A DNA stretch of 64,000 nt, taken from the NCBI RefSeq assembly GCF_000214665.1, contig NC_015572.1, positions 3,410,001-3,474,000 on the forward strand, written 5' to 3'. Position 1 is the stretch's first letter, and every line of letters starts with the position of its first letter. A model generated the notes under the pieces. It was not told the DNA's origin. It saw only the letters and a program-made list of their open reading frames with translations, and did not search any database. The DNA comes from Methylomonas methanica MC09 (GTDB lineage Bacteria > Pseudomonadota > Gammaproteobacteria > Methylococcales > Methylomonadaceae). Below, piece after piece: positions 42,358-51,677 of the stretch. The translations under genes and the position numbers were made by a program.

Positions 42358-45150
42358 ATGGAAACCGCCGCTACTCAACCCGCCAGCCATTATTCCGGTG
42401 CTAACGATACCGTTAAGCTGTCAGCGCCACATACGACGGATTATGGTCTGGAAGTCATCCGCCGTAACCGCTCCGTTGTCGCCTTTCAACCGGAAAAAAT
42501 CGCCATCGCCATTACCAAAGCCTTTCTCGCCGTCGAAGGCCAACATAGTGCTAATTCGGCGCGGATTCGCGACCAAGTGGCGCAACTCACTTCCAGTGTC
42601 GTCGACGCCTTGACGCGGCGTCTGCCCGGCGGCGGCACGGTGCATATCGAAGATATTCAGGATCAGGTGGAACTGGCGTTGATGCGTTTCGGTGCTCATG
42701 ACGTAGCCCGCGCTTATGTGCTGTACCGCGAAAAACACGCCGAGCAGCGCGCGGCCCAGCAACCCCTTGAAAGCGAATCGCCGACCTTACATGTAGACGT
42801 TGGCGGCCAGCGCCAACTGCTGGACGGCGTTGCATTTTTGGCCGTGTGCCGTGAGGTCTGCATCGGCTTGAATGGTGTCAATGCCGAACAGGTCTGGGCG
42901 CAAACCCTGACCAATCTGTACGACGGCATGCCACTGGCGGCGGTGTGGCAGGCATTGGTGTTGGCGGCGCGCACCTTGATCGAAATCGAACCGGACTACG
43001 CCAAAGTCGCCGCGCGCTTGCTGTTGAGCCAACTGCGCCTGGAAGCTACCGGTTCGGCCTTAACTCAAGCCGACATGGCCGAAGCGTATACCGGCTGCTT
43101 TGCCGAGTTCATCGCCGCCGGCGTCGCTGCCGAACTGATTGATCCACGCCTGGCCGAATTCGACCTGGAACGACTGGGCCAGGCCCTACTGGCCGAGCGC
43201 GATCTGCAATTCGATTATCTGGGCCTGCAAACCCTGTACGACCGCTATTTCCTACATATCGACGGCCGCCGCATCGAATTGCCGCAGTGCTTTTTCATGC
43301 GGGTGGCGATGGGCTTGGCGCTAAACGAAATCGACCGCGAAACGCGAGCCATCGAGTTTTACCGTCTGCTATCGAGCTTCGACTTCATGTGTTCGACGCC
43401 GACCTTGTTCAACAGCGGCACCCGCCATCCGCAATTGTCGTCGTGCTACCTGACCACGGTTTCCGACGACCTTGACGGCATTTACCAAAGCATCAAGGAA
43501 AACGCGCTGCTGCAAAAATACGCCGGCGGCCTGGGCAACGACTGGACGCCAGTACGGGCTTTGGGCAGCCGCATCAAGGGCACCAATGGCCACAGCCAGG
43601 GTGTAATTCCGTTTTTGAAAGTGGTCAACGACACCGCCGTTGCGGTCAACCAGGGCGGCAAGCGCAAGGGCGCGGTGTGCGCCTATCTGGAAAACTGGCA
43701 TCTGGATTTTGAAGAATTTCTGGAACTGCGCAAAAACACCGGCGACGAGCGCCGCCGCTGCCACGACATGAACACCGCCGCCTGGGTGTCGGATTTGTTC
43801 ATGCAACGAGTGCGGGATAATGCCGAGTGGACCTTGTTTTCGCCCGTGGATACGCCGGACTTGCACGACTTATACGGCGCGGCCTTCGCCGAGGCCTATC
43901 AAGCTTACGAAGCCAAGGCCGAGCGCGGCGAGATCAAATTGTATAAACGCATCGGCGCCGTGCAGCTTTGGCGCAAAATGCTGACCATGCTGTTCGAAAC
44001 CGGCCATCCGTGGATCACGTTCAAGGACGCCTGCAATCTGCGTTCACCGCAACAGCATGCCGGTGTCATTCACAGTTCCAACCTGTGCACCGAAATCACG
44101 CTGAACACGTCCAATGATGAAACTGCTGTCTGCAATCTGGGCTCGGTGAATCTGGCCGCGCACTTGGTCGAGCATGACGGCGCATGGCAACTGGACGCCG
44201 ACAAATTGCAGCGCACCGTCACCACCGCGATGCGGATGCTGGACAACGTCGTCGACATCAATTTTTACGCGACGCCCAAGGCGCGCAATGCCAACCTGCG
44301 CCACCGTCCGGTCGGACTGGGCATGATGGGGTTCTCCGATTGCTTGCACCGACTGGGGCTCGCTTACGCCAGCCAGGACGCAGTGGAATTCGCCGATTAT
44401 TCGGCCGAATTGCTGTGCTATTACGCCTATCAAGCCTCGGCCGATTTGGCCGAGCAACGCGGCCGCTACAGCAGCTTTAGCGGCAGTCTGTGGCAGCAAG
44501 GGCTATTACCACCGGATACGCTGGCACGCCTGAGCGAAACGCGCGGCGATCTGGGCGTGGTCGCGGGTGGACGGCTGGACTGGGACGCGCTGCGCCAACG
44601 CATTGCTCAGGTGGGTATGCGCAATTCCAATTGCGTGGCCATTGCGCCGACCGCGACGATTTCCAACATCGTCGGCGTGTCGGCGGCCATCGAGCCGGTC
44701 TATCAGAATCTTTACGTTAAATCCAACCTGTCCGGTGAGTTTATTGTGGTCAATGCCGCGCTGGTGCGCGAATTGAAAACGCTGGGTTTATGGGACGCGG
44801 TGATGGTGGCCGACCTGAAATACTTCGACGGCTCGCTGGCGGCCATCGAGCGGGTGCCGGCCGACGTCAAGGCCCGCTACGCCACCGCCTTCGAAATCGA
44901 CCCGGAATGGCTGATCGAAGCCGCCGCCCGCCGGCAAAAATGGATAGATCAGTCGCAATCGTTGAATCTGTACGTCGCCGCGCCGACCGGCGGCAAACTG
45001 GACCAGATGTACCGACTGGCCTGGCAGCGCGGCTTGAAGACCACCTATTATCTGCGCACTTTGGGCGCGACGGCGATGGAGAAAACGGGCGACGACGCGG
45101 CGCCCAAGGTTTGCTGGATTACCGATCCTGATTGCGAGGCCTGCCAATGA
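42358..45150 (+). CDS. nrdA: Class I ribonucleoside-diphosphate reductase alpha subunit
   Basis: The 930-residue protein has an N-terminal ATP cone (VIRRNRSVVAFQPEKIAIAITKAFLAVEG). The catalytic barrel has QLSSCYLTTV (Cys), SNLCTEITLN (C-x-E active pair) and ETAVCNLGSVNLAAH (Cys). The C-terminal tail DPDCEACQ holds the shuttle CxxC. It reduces ribonucleotides to deoxyribonucleotides with NrdB. The ATG at 42358 follows GGAGAAACAC; an upstream in-frame start is rejected because it would include the hairpin. Control by the B12 riboswitch implies a B12-dependent reductase elsewhere in the genome. Confidence 0.95.
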   Translation: METAATQPASHYSGANDTVKLSAPHTTDYGLEVIRRNRSVVAFQPEKIAIAITKAFLAVEGQHSANSARIRDQVAQLTSSVVDALTRRLPGGGTVHIEDIQDQVELALMRFGAHDVARAYVLYREKHAEQRAAQQPLESESPTLHVDVGGQRQLLDGVAFLAVCREVCIGLNGVNAEQVWAQTLTNLYDGMPLAAVWQALVLAARTLIEIEPDYAKVAARLLLSQLRLEATGSALTQADMAEAYTGCFAEFIAAGVAAELIDPRLAEFDLERLGQALLAERDLQFDYLGLQTLYDRYFLHIDGRRIELPQCFFMRVAMGLALNEIDRETRAIEFYRLLSSFDFMCSTPTLFNSGTRHPQLSSCYLTTVSDDLDGIYQSIKENALLQKYAGGLGNDWTPVRALGSRIKGTNGHSQGVIPFLKVVNDTAVAVNQGGKRKGAVCAYLENWHLDFEEFLELRKNTGDERRRCHDMNTAAWVSDLFMQRVRDNAEWTLFSPVDTPDLHDLYGAAFAEAYQAYEAKAERGEIKLYKRIGAVQLWRKMLTMLFETGHPWITFKDACNLRSPQQHAGVIHSSNLCTEITLNTSNDETAVCNLGSVNLAAHLVEHDGAWQLDADKLQRTVTTAMRMLDNVVDINFYATPKARNANLRHRPVGLGMMGFSDCLHRLGLAYASQDAVEFADYSAELLCYYAYQASADLAEQRGRYSSFSGSLWQQGLLPPDTLARLSETRGDLGVVAGGRLDWDALRQRIAQVGMRNSNCVAIAPTATISNIVGVSAAIEPVYQNLYVKSNLSGEFIVVNAALVRELKTLGLWDAVMVADLKYFDGSLAAIERVPADVKARYATAFEIDPEWLIEAAARRQKWIDQSQSLNLYVAAPTGGKLDQMYRLAWQRGLKTTYYLRTLGATAMEKTGDDAAPKVCWITDPDCEACQ

Positions 45151-46310
45151 AGCCGACGCTGAAATTTGACGATTGGGATCAGCCGGCGCTGCCGGCTTCG
45201 AGCGGCAATCGGTTTGGGAATACAAATGAACCGCGAACGGTGGCCCGATCCGGTCCGATTGCCGACGCGGATAACGCGATCAATACGGTTGGAACGAACT
45301 CGAGTTTGCCGCCGGTCGATGCCGAGCAAAAACGGGTGGTCAACGGCCAGACCGACATTAACCAATTGGCACCATTCAAATACCCGTGGGCCTGGTCGTT
45401 TTTCCTGAACGCCAACCGCAACCACTGGACACCGCTGGAAATCTCGATGGCGCAGGATGTGCACGATTACCAGCATAAATTGACGCCCGCCGAACGCCAC
45501 GTGTTCGAGAATGTGCTGGCTTACTTAACCACCTCCGACATCTTGGCGATGCGTAACATCGGCCTGGCCGTAATGGAAAAAATGAGCGCGCCGGAATTGC
45601 AAATCTACCAGGCTCGTCAAGTCTACGAGGAAGCGCTGCACACCTGGACTTATCAGCATTGCATCGAAACCCTGGGGATCGACCAGCGCGAAATCTACAA
45701 CCGCTACCGGGTGGTTCCGGAAATCCACGGCAAAATCGCGCTCGCCAATCGCCGCTTGCACGGCGTGTTGCAATCCGCGCGGCCGTTGACCGACCGCGAC
45801 GCACTGCATGAATTTGCCATGGCTTATCTGTTCTTCGCCGCCGTGTTCGAGGGTTCCTGGTTTTATAACGGCTTCAGCCCGGTGTTTGCGTTGCAGCGGC
45901 GCGGCTTGATGAAGGGCACCGCCGAACAATTGCAGTACATCATGCGCGACGAAGTGTTGCATTGCGCGTTTGGTATCCGCGTGGTGCGCCAATTACTGGA
46001 TGAGGAAAACCTAACCCTCGATCCGCAAGCGCTACGGCAAATGTGGGACGAAGCCGAAGCCGCCGAGACGGCTTACGCCGGCTACATTCTGCGCGACCCG
46101 ATTCTGGGCTACAACGCAGGATTACATATCGAGCAATTTCGCTTCGTCGCCAATCGCAGAGCCCGACAACTCGGCCTGTCGGAGCCCTTCTCCGGCGCCG
46201 AAAACGTATTGCCGTGGCTGGACGAACAGGCCAATCTACGCAAGGAGAAAAACTTCTTCGAAACGCGGGTAACGGAATATCAGACCGGTGGAGCGTTGGT
46301 TTGGGAATAG
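45147..46310 (+). CDS. nrdB: Class I ribonucleoside-diphosphate reductase beta subunit
   Basis: The 387-residue protein carries the di-iron and radical site: EEALHTWTY has the E-x-x-H and the tyrosyl radical Tyr four residues later, and DEVLHCAFGIRV provides the second E-x-x-H. It starts at 45147, overlapping the nrdA stop (ATGA). The N-terminal 80 residues are poorly conserved and Ser/Asn-rich. It ends in a GALVWE tail, the usual NrdB C-terminus that docks to NrdA. Confidence 0.94.
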   Translation: MKPTLKFDDWDQPALPASSGNRFGNTNEPRTVARSGPIADADNAINTVGTNSSLPPVDAEQKRVVNGQTDINQLAPFKYPWAWSFFLNANRNHWTPLEISMAQDVHDYQHKLTPAERHVFENVLAYLTTSDILAMRNIGLAVMEKMSAPELQIYQARQVYEEALHTWTYQHCIETLGIDQREIYNRYRVVPEIHGKIALANRRLHGVLQSARPLTDRDALHEFAMAYLFFAAVFEGSWFYNGFSPVFALQRRGLMKGTAEQLQYIMRDEVLHCAFGIRVVRQLLDEENLTLDPQALRQMWDEAEAAETAYAGYILRDPILGYNAGLHIEQFRFVANRRARQLGLSEPFSGAENVLPWLDEQANLRKEKNFFETRVTEYQTGGALVWE

Positions 46311-46390
46311 ACGGTGAGAGCAGCCAAAAATCGGCAAAACCGAGGCAGTCATGGCGGCTACCCTGAATCCGCTATTTCAAGTAGCGAGTA

Positions 46391-46645
46391 ATGCGCTTTT
46401 GTTTGCTGTTTTCCCACTGGAGAATCCTCTTGTCCAGCAAACTTCCCGATAGCAAACATGAAGCAAAACATTGTCCGCGTTGTCAGGATCAATTCATTTG
46501 TAAGGCTAATCGCATTCATCGCTGCGATTGCTCGAACGTTTGTTTGTCCTCTGAAACGATTGAGTATATTCAACAGCGTTACGATGAATGTCTTTGCCTG
46601 GCTTGCTTGAAAAAGTTTGAGTCCGACATAACGTCCCCGAAATAG
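46391..46645 (+). CDS. Cysteine-rich CWC-family small protein
   Basis: The product has the Cys pattern HCPRCQDQFICKAN...CDCSNVCLSSETIEYIQQRYDECLCLACLKKFE, with CxxC, C, CxC and CxC-x2-C pairs that probably bind zinc. This matches the small CWC-type proteobacterial family of unknown function. The longest frame starts at 46391, but a TTG at 46430 with GGAGAAT upstream may be the true start, giving 71 residues. Confidence 0.7.
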   Translation: MRFCLLFSHWRILLSSKLPDSKHEAKHCPRCQDQFICKANRIHRCDCSNVCLSSETIEYIQQRYDECLCLACLKKFESDITSPK

Positions 46646-47020
46646 CTTAGATTTGGCTGTTCCCGGAGCTTTGTAACTTGCTGTGAAGGCGGAGACATGA
46701 GTCCAAGCCATGTATTTACAAAATGAATATTGGCATTAAAGTCAGCTTAGGTGCCAAAACCGGCCGCACACAAACGACGCTTTTCATCTGTCTGAATGTC
46801 GCAAAGTGGCCGTAGTAACGCAGTCGTGATGTCAATTGGCTTACCGAATACCTGAATTTTTCGAATTGTACATTGAGCCAGATAGTTGGGTTATAGCCGT
46901 TGATCTGGTTTCCACAGCTAGCTTGGGAACCCATACAGAGCGCTAACTAACAGTACGCATCCCCACGCACGAGCGTGGGAATGAGAAAAACGCACCTGAA
47001 CCGATGAGATTGAAGAGTTT
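46646..47020. other. Gene-free stretch
   Basis: No coding sequence is supported apart from short chance frames. A REP-like palindrome lies near its right end (46957-46985). Confidence 0.45.
46957..46985. repeat. REP-like palindrome
   Basis: TCCCCACGC, loop ACGA, GCGTGGGA flanked by GCAT and ATGAG is the common CATTCCCACGC...GCGTGGGAATGAG type of dispersed palindrome seen in many proteobacteria. Confidence 0.6.
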
Positions 47021-47611
47021 ATGTTTAATTACTTGATACCGATCCTATTGCTACCAACGCTATGCTTGGCAAATGATGAGAACGCTAATGTTCCCACCGA
47101 ACTGCAGCATTTCGTGGAAGCGAATACCTCATTATTGGCTTATGCCGGCGCGGATTTGAATGGCGACGGTTTATCCGATTATGTGTTCATCCTGGAGCGG
47201 CAAAAAACCAACGACGCCGACCCGGAGATCGAGACGGGGCAACGGCCTTTAAAAATCGCTCTGCGGCAGGCGGACAACAGCCTGAAAATCGTCAAAACCA
47301 ACGATAAAATCGTGTTTTGCTCGACCTGCGGCGGCGTGTTCGGCGACCCGTTTGCCGAATTGTCGGCCACTACGAAATCGTTTAGCGTCAGCCATTACGG
47401 CGGCAGTAATTGGCGCTGGACCAATCGGTTCCAATTTAATTATTCGAGGCGCGACAACACTTGGCAGCTGGTGCGCGTCGAAGAAAGCAGCTTTCACACC
47501 TCCGACCCGGAAACAGCTAAAACAACGACTTATACGCCGCCCAAGGACTTCGGCAAAATCGATATCGCCGATTTCGATCCGGAGAACCTCCGGGGTGAGG
47601 GACGCAAATAA
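47021..47611 (+). CDS. Exported hypothetical protein with FG-GAP-like calcium-type motif
   Basis: The 196-residue protein begins with a signal peptide (FNYLIPILLLPTLCLA). It has one AGADLNGDGLSDYVFIL segment, the D-x-N-x-D-G-x-x-D form seen in VCBS/FG-GAP repeats. Two Cys lie in IVFCSTCGGVFGD. The C-terminal part is beta-rich. The function is unknown. The last 330 bases are duplicated at 58850-59176 with few changes, in the same direction. Confidence 0.75.
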   Translation: MFNYLIPILLLPTLCLANDENANVPTELQHFVEANTSLLAYAGADLNGDGLSDYVFILERQKTNDADPEIETGQRPLKIALRQADNSLKIVKTNDKIVFCSTCGGVFGDPFAELSATTKSFSVSHYGGSNWRWTNRFQFNYSRRDNTWQLVRVEESSFHTSDPETAKTTTYTPPKDFGKIDIADFDPENLRGEGRK

Positions 47612-47727
47612 CAGGCATTCGGCATTATTTTCTTCGATTCCATTAACTATACGAACGGCTGGTCTGGTTCTGTTTTCGCGCGACCGGGAATTCACGCTCG
47701 TCGGCCGACGCTATAGGGAATGTCGCA

Positions 47728-49767
47728 TCAGAACGTCAACCGGTAGCTTGCATATATCCAATAGCTGGAGCCGTAATTTTCAGTAGTGCCGTTTACCATC
47801 AGGGAGGCCGTGCCGGGGTCGATCCGGGCTTCCACGTCGGTACCTGCGCGCAGCCAGTTCTGCCGGTAGTTCATGCCGCTGAGTTCAAAGCTGCTCAGAC
47901 CGAGGATTGTACCGCTGGCGTTGCTGCTATGGCCGTCCATACCATGTACGGCTTCTATGCGGCCCAGCAGCTTGACGCGGTCGTTAAGGCCATATGAGCT
48001 GTCCATACCCAGACGAGCCTGGGTGGTGTGCTCGTTGCGCCTGTTCCATTGCACTGGGAAACCGCCGCCGGTTTCGGTATAGCCGTCGATATGACTGTCT
48101 AACCAGGTAAAACTGGCATAGGGGCTCAGACTAAGATTGCCGTTCCGGTAGGCATTCAGCCAATCTAATCGCAGGCGCAGCGCTGATGCGCTAGCGTCCG
48201 GATTGCCTGAGGAAATCACGGGGGTACCGGCATTCAGGTAGCCGCGTTTGATACTGGCATCCCCGTCGTTGAAATAGCCGCTAACACTAAACTTCAGCGA
48301 CGTATTAGGGATGCCGACAATCAGCTCAGGCGCAACGTAGGTGCCCCGCACGTTAGTCTCGCCGCCATAGAGGCTGTCCTGATGGCTATAGGTGCGGCCC
48401 AGCGCCAGCTTGAACATAATATCATCCGTCAATGCGTAAGCCGCACCGATCTCGCCGGAGCCAATATCGGCGTCGTTCGTCGCATGATCCTGGCGTCCCC
48501 AGTCGCCGGCTACCCAGACGTTGTAGTGTCCTTGGGTCAGCAAGCCGCTCATCGGGTTGCCGTGCAAGCCGTGCATGATGAGATCGGATTGCGCGTTTGC
48601 CTGTACGTGCGTGTAACCCGAGCCGTACAGAGTGCGATTGAAATCCACCAGATCAATCATGCCGTTGCCCACGGTTGATACCCGCGCCAGAAAGGCGTGG
48701 CTGTTTTCCAATGTACCCACCACCACTGAGCCGTCGGCATTGGTTGCATTTGCGCTTTGAGTACCTATACCCGAGGCGACAGTGACGCCGTTGGCGGCAA
48801 GCCACTGCTCGACGGATTGCATGCCGCCTGTGTGGGTCCAACGGAAGGCTCTGCTGGTATTGCCATTACTGCCGTCGGTCGCCAGCCCCACCACCACGTT
48901 GCCGTCGCCGGAAACGCCGAGGCCCATGGAAAAATCACCGCCGTTGAGCACGCCCAAGCTGGTCATACCCTCGGTCTGGGTCCAGCGGAAGGCGCGACTA
49001 GCATTGCCTGCGCTGCCGTCGCTGGCAAGACCGACTACCGTACCGCCGTCTGCGGAAACGCCGAAGCCATACGAATTATCGCCGCCGTTCAGGTTGCCCA
49101 GACTGACCATGCCTCCCGCCTGGGTCCAGCGAAAGGCGCGACTGTCGTTGCCTGCGCTGCCGTCGAAAGCGCTACCGACCACTACACTGCCGTCGGCGGA
49201 AACGCCGGAAGCTTGCGAAAAATCGCCGCCGTTAAGATCACCCAGACTGACCATGCCGCCTGCCTGGGTCCAGCGGAAGGCGCGACTGGCATTACCTGCA
49301 AAGCCATCGTCGGCGTTACCGACCACCACGCTGCCGTCGGCGGAAACGCCGAAAGCTTGCGAAAAATCCCCGCCGTTGAGATCACCCAGGCTGACCATGC
49401 CGCCCGCCTGGGTCCAGCGGAAGGCGCGAATGCCATTACTTGCGAAGCCATCGTCGGCGCTACCGACCACCACACTGCCGTCGGCGGAAACGCCGTAGGC
49501 TATTGAAAAATCCCCGCCGTTGAGAACGCCCAGGGCGACCATGCCGCCCGCCTGGGTCCAGCGGAAAGCGCGATCGGCGGAAAAACCTACCGCCACGCTG
49601 CCGTCAGCGGAAACAGCATAGGCCGCGGAACCCAAGCCGCCGCTGAGTATATCAAGGTCGGTTAAGCCATCGGCCGCATGAGTGAGCAACGGCAGCATGG
49701 CGGCGATGCCGACATATATGAGTGAGGGTGATCGGTGTTTGTTCTTGCAAACGATATCCAACCGCAT
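47728..49767 (-). CDS. HAF-repeat autotransporter
   Basis: The 679-residue protein has a signal sequence (about residues 1-32, ending LLTHAADG). About seven copies of a 50-residue repeat follow with the core YGVSADGSVVVGSADDG...RAFRWTQAGGMVSLGDLNGGD, the extracellular HAF repeat. A C-terminal autotransporter beta-barrel (about residues 410-679) ends in YASYRLTF, with the terminal Phe expected of outer-membrane barrels. The ATG at 49767 with GGGGGAA upstream is preferred to a start 20 codons earlier. It is probably a surface-exposed passenger; the ligand is unknown. Confidence 0.88.
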   Translation of the reverse strand: MRLDIVCKNKHRSPSLIYVGIAAMLPLLTHAADGLTDLDILSGGLGSAAYAVSADGSVAVGFSADRAFRWTQAGGMVALGVLNGGDFSIAYGVSADGSVVVGSADDGFASNGIRAFRWTQAGGMVSLGDLNGGDFSQAFGVSADGSVVVGNADDGFAGNASRAFRWTQAGGMVSLGDLNGGDFSQASGVSADGSVVVGSAFDGSAGNDSRAFRWTQAGGMVSLGNLNGGDNSYGFGVSADGGTVVGLASDGSAGNASRAFRWTQTEGMTSLGVLNGGDFSMGLGVSGDGNVVVGLATDGSNGNTSRAFRWTHTGGMQSVEQWLAANGVTVASGIGTQSANATNADGSVVVGTLENSHAFLARVSTVGNGMIDLVDFNRTLYGSGYTHVQANAQSDLIMHGLHGNPMSGLLTQGHYNVWVAGDWGRQDHATNDADIGSGEIGAAYALTDDIMFKLALGRTYSHQDSLYGGETNVRGTYVAPELIVGIPNTSLKFSVSGYFNDGDASIKRGYLNAGTPVISSGNPDASASALRLRLDWLNAYRNGNLSLSPYASFTWLDSHIDGYTETGGGFPVQWNRRNEHTTQARLGMDSSYGLNDRVKLLGRIEAVHGMDGHSSNASGTILGLSSFELSGMNYRQNWLRAGTDVEARIDPGTASLMVNGTTENYGSSYWIYASYRLTF
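48850..49600 (-). repeat. Tandem HAF-coding repeats
   Basis: Near-identical units of about 150 bases encode the HAF repeats of the autotransporter. The three central copies (about 49090-49500) are almost identical at DNA level, so unit number may vary by recombination or slippage. Confidence 0.75.
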
Positions 49768-50126
49768 AGGTATTCCCCCGCTATATATGTCTGCCAATAC
49801 ATTGGAAGCCATCAACCTCTGGCCCATGATAGACGAATGTTATGTAAACGCACAAAATAACATTTATCTTCATAAGGTTATTTTGTCGGAAAATAGCAGA
49901 AACAATCAATCGATCCTCAAAAAAGAGACATGGCACCGAAAAATTTAACAGCCCGTTAAGTGAAAGACCTGCTAATTTTGAGAGTCCGCAAGGCCGTAAG
50001 GCATAATAACCAACGGGCATTGCGCAATACGCGGGCTGTTCGTGCTCACGCGAATTTGTTTCAAAAAACGGCTAATTGCGGTCAGTTAGGTCAGATAAAT
50101 GTATAGACGTTACGAAGTAACAGCCG
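49768..50126. other. Gene-free stretch
   Basis: No gene is supported. An inverted pair CAAAATAAC (49853) and GTTATTTTG (49877-49885) lies upstream of the autotransporter and may be a regulatory site. Confidence 0.45.
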
Positions 50127-51560
50127 TCACTGACGATTTTGTGTCAGCAAATCCCTAGCAATATCCCCCAACTTCTTCAGCGCTTTTTCTACTCTGTCAT
50201 GCCACGGCACCGCGCAACTCAAGCGAATGAAATTGCCGTATTTCTTTTGCGTGGCCGAGAATAAGGGGCCGGGGGCGATGATGATATTTTCCTGGCTGGC
50301 GCGGCGGTGTAGTTCCATGGCATCGACGCCGGTCGGTAATTCCACCCACAAGGCAAAGCCGCCTTCGGGTTGGGTCACTCGCGTGCCTTCCGGGAATAAC
50401 AGGCTGACGGCGTTCACGGTCAACGCCACGTTGCGGGCATAGTCCTGACGCACATGGCGTAGATAGCGGTCGTAACCGCCTTGCTCGAGCATGTGCGCGA
50501 CGATCAATTGATTCAAGGTCGGCACGGCCTGGTGTTTCATGTATTTCAAGTTTTCCACCCGTGCCATGTAACGGCCCGGTACCAGCCAGCCCACGCGCAA
50601 GCCTGGCGACAGGGTCTTGGCGAAGGAGTTGCAATACAACACCTGGCCGTTTTGACTCCAGGCTTTGCAAACCGAAGGCCGACGCAAGCCAAAGCCCAGG
50701 TCGCCGTAAACGTCGTCCTCGACCAGAGGGATTTGATGTTGTTCCAGCAAAGCCACCAAGGCTTGCTTGCGCTCGTCGCTCATGCACGAACCCAGCGGGT
50801 TGTTGTAATTGGAGACAATCAAACAGGCTTTAATCGGCCATTGCTCGATGGCCATTTGCAGCGCATCCAGCGCCAAGCCGTCTCGCGGATGCGTAGGAAT
50901 CTCCAGCGCTTCCATGCCGCAGGATTCGATGACTTGCAATAAGCCGTAAAAGGTTGGCGATTCGATGGCAATTAAGTCGCCGGGTTCGCAAATAGCCATT
51001 AATGCCAACCTCACCGCCTCACGTGCGCCGTGGGTAACCACAATGTCGTCCGGACTATCGGCGCATTGCAATTCCACCATGCGCTTGGCGATTTGCCGAC
51101 GCAGTTCCTGATTACCCAGCAATTCGTCGGCGTCGAAACAACGCTTACCAAAAGTGCGCGACACCTTGCCGGTGGCTTGTTGCAGCGCATGAGTGGGTAA
51201 AAAATCGGCATGCGGCACCGACGAACCCAGGTTGATCTGATACGGGTCCTTGGCGGCGCGGAGGATTTGCCGGGTCAGCGACTGGCCGGTGACCTTGGCT
51301 GGTGTCACCGGCGCATCGGAGACTTGCGGTTCCACAATCGCCTGCCGGCGAAAGCTGCTGACATAGTAACCGGAACGCAAGCGCGCCTGAATCCTGCCGC
51401 TGTCTTCCAGCAGACGATAGGCTTCCAGTGCGGTTGAGATGCTGACATGCAATTGCTGACTCAACTTCCTGACGCCGGGCAGTTTTTCGCCTGGTTTGTA
51501 AACACCCTGCTCGATATGCGCAATCACCGTATCCGCGACGGTTTCGTACAAGTGTTTCAT
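50127..51560 (-). CDS. MocR/GntR-type regulator with aminotransferase domain
   Basis: The 477-residue protein has an N-terminal GntR winged helix (LYETVADTVIAHIEQGVYKPGEKLPGVRKLSQQLHVSISTALEAYRLLED). A fold-type I PLP domain follows with VSNYNNPLGS, LVEDDVYGDLGF and the PLP-lysine region YCNSFAKTLSPGLRVGWLV. MocR proteins sense vitamin B6 or amino acid derivatives. It is transcribed in the same direction as and downstream of the Nit1C cluster, 118 bases from it, and might regulate it. The start at ATG 51560 is preferred to a longer frame. Confidence 0.88.
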   Translation of the reverse strand: MKHLYETVADTVIAHIEQGVYKPGEKLPGVRKLSQQLHVSISTALEAYRLLEDSGRIQARLRSGYYVSSFRRQAIVEPQVSDAPVTPAKVTGQSLTRQILRAAKDPYQINLGSSVPHADFLPTHALQQATGKVSRTFGKRCFDADELLGNQELRRQIAKRMVELQCADSPDDIVVTHGAREAVRLALMAICEPGDLIAIESPTFYGLLQVIESCGMEALEIPTHPRDGLALDALQMAIEQWPIKACLIVSNYNNPLGSCMSDERKQALVALLEQHQIPLVEDDVYGDLGFGLRRPSVCKAWSQNGQVLYCNSFAKTLSPGLRVGWLVPGRYMARVENLKYMKHQAVPTLNQLIVAHMLEQGGYDRYLRHVRQDYARNVALTVNAVSLLFPEGTRVTQPEGGFALWVELPTGVDAMELHRRASQENIIIAPGPLFSATQKKYGNFIRLSCAVPWHDRVEKALKKLGDIARDLLTQNRQ

Positions 51561-51677
51561 GTTTTTATCCAGGTTAAGCCATATGTTTGCGCCGAGCATC
51601 CACTCGTTTTTGTTCGATCGTTAAGCCGTATTATAAAGCCAACTCCAAGCCTGCCTTGCCGCACCGATAGCCAACGA

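Noticed and set aside
48850..49600. CRISPR-like array
   Set aside because: The regular units are about 150 bases, coding and in frame with the autotransporter; they are protein repeats.
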